NCBI GenBank assembly: GCA_025927795.1
Contig: JAICKT010000289.1
Span: 1-5,837 of the forward strand
Direction: 5' to 3'
Source: Parafilimonas sp.
GTDB lineage: Bacteria; Bacteroidota; Bacteroidia; Chitinophagales; Chitinophagaceae
DNA length: 5,837 nucleotides
Below are positions 5,823-5,837 of this stretch, in pieces. The notes under the pieces were generated by a model. The model did not search any database and was not told the origin of the DNA. It saw only the letters and a program-made list of their open reading frames with translations. Numbering within the stretch: position 1 is the first letter of the stretch; each line of letters opens with the position of its first letter. Both the position numbers and the translations under genes were made by a program.

Positions 5823-5837
5823 AAGTCAGATTTACGC

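Overview
The window is AT-rich chromosomal DNA that looks like Bacteroidota, most likely a Chitinophagaceae-type member. Four things point there. None of the start codons has a well-placed Shine-Dalgarno sequence. A TANNTTTG-type -7 element lies in the divergent promoter region. LeuA is the short form known from Flavobacteriia and relatives. Short GC-rich repeats of the CCCCTTTAGGGG type sit at gene ends. The taxon assignment is from recognition, not a search.

Layout. On the minus strand, reading right to left, is a leucine-biosynthesis operon: leuA (3754-2552), leuC (2530-1082), a class I SAM-dependent methyltransferase (start best placed at an ATG at 1006, end 197) and the first 57 codons of leuD (172 to the left edge). 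A 190-bp divergent promoter region (3755-3944) separates leuA from a plus-strand gene for a 522-residue helical-repeat (TPR-like) protein of unknown function (3945-5513). At the right edge a small 79-residue hypothetical gene on the minus strand (5744-5505) meets it tail to tail with a 9-bp overlap.

How the genes work together. LeuA makes 2-isopropylmalate. LeuC plus LeuD isomerise it to 3-isopropylmalate through 2-isopropylmaleate. The gene lying between the two isomerase subunits encodes a trans-aconitate-methyltransferase-like enzyme. Yeast Tmt1, with the same kind of activity, methylates both trans-aconitate and 3-isopropylmalate, so the context suggests a carboxyl methyltransferase acting on a leucine-pathway acid. 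That is inference.

The most unusual structural feature is a set of four copies of a roughly 20-bp G/C-run repeat. There is one at each gene end facing the leuA/leuC and leuC/methyltransferase junctions, and each junction is bracketed by an inverted pair. The copies lie in open reading frames: they add residues to the LeuC and methyltransferase N-termini and to the LeuA C-terminus, and they supply the last codon and stop of leuC. In the mRNA each pair could form a long hairpin with the upstream stop codon and downstream start codon in its loop. No RNA genes, CRISPR arrays, insertion sequences or convincing terminators were seen.
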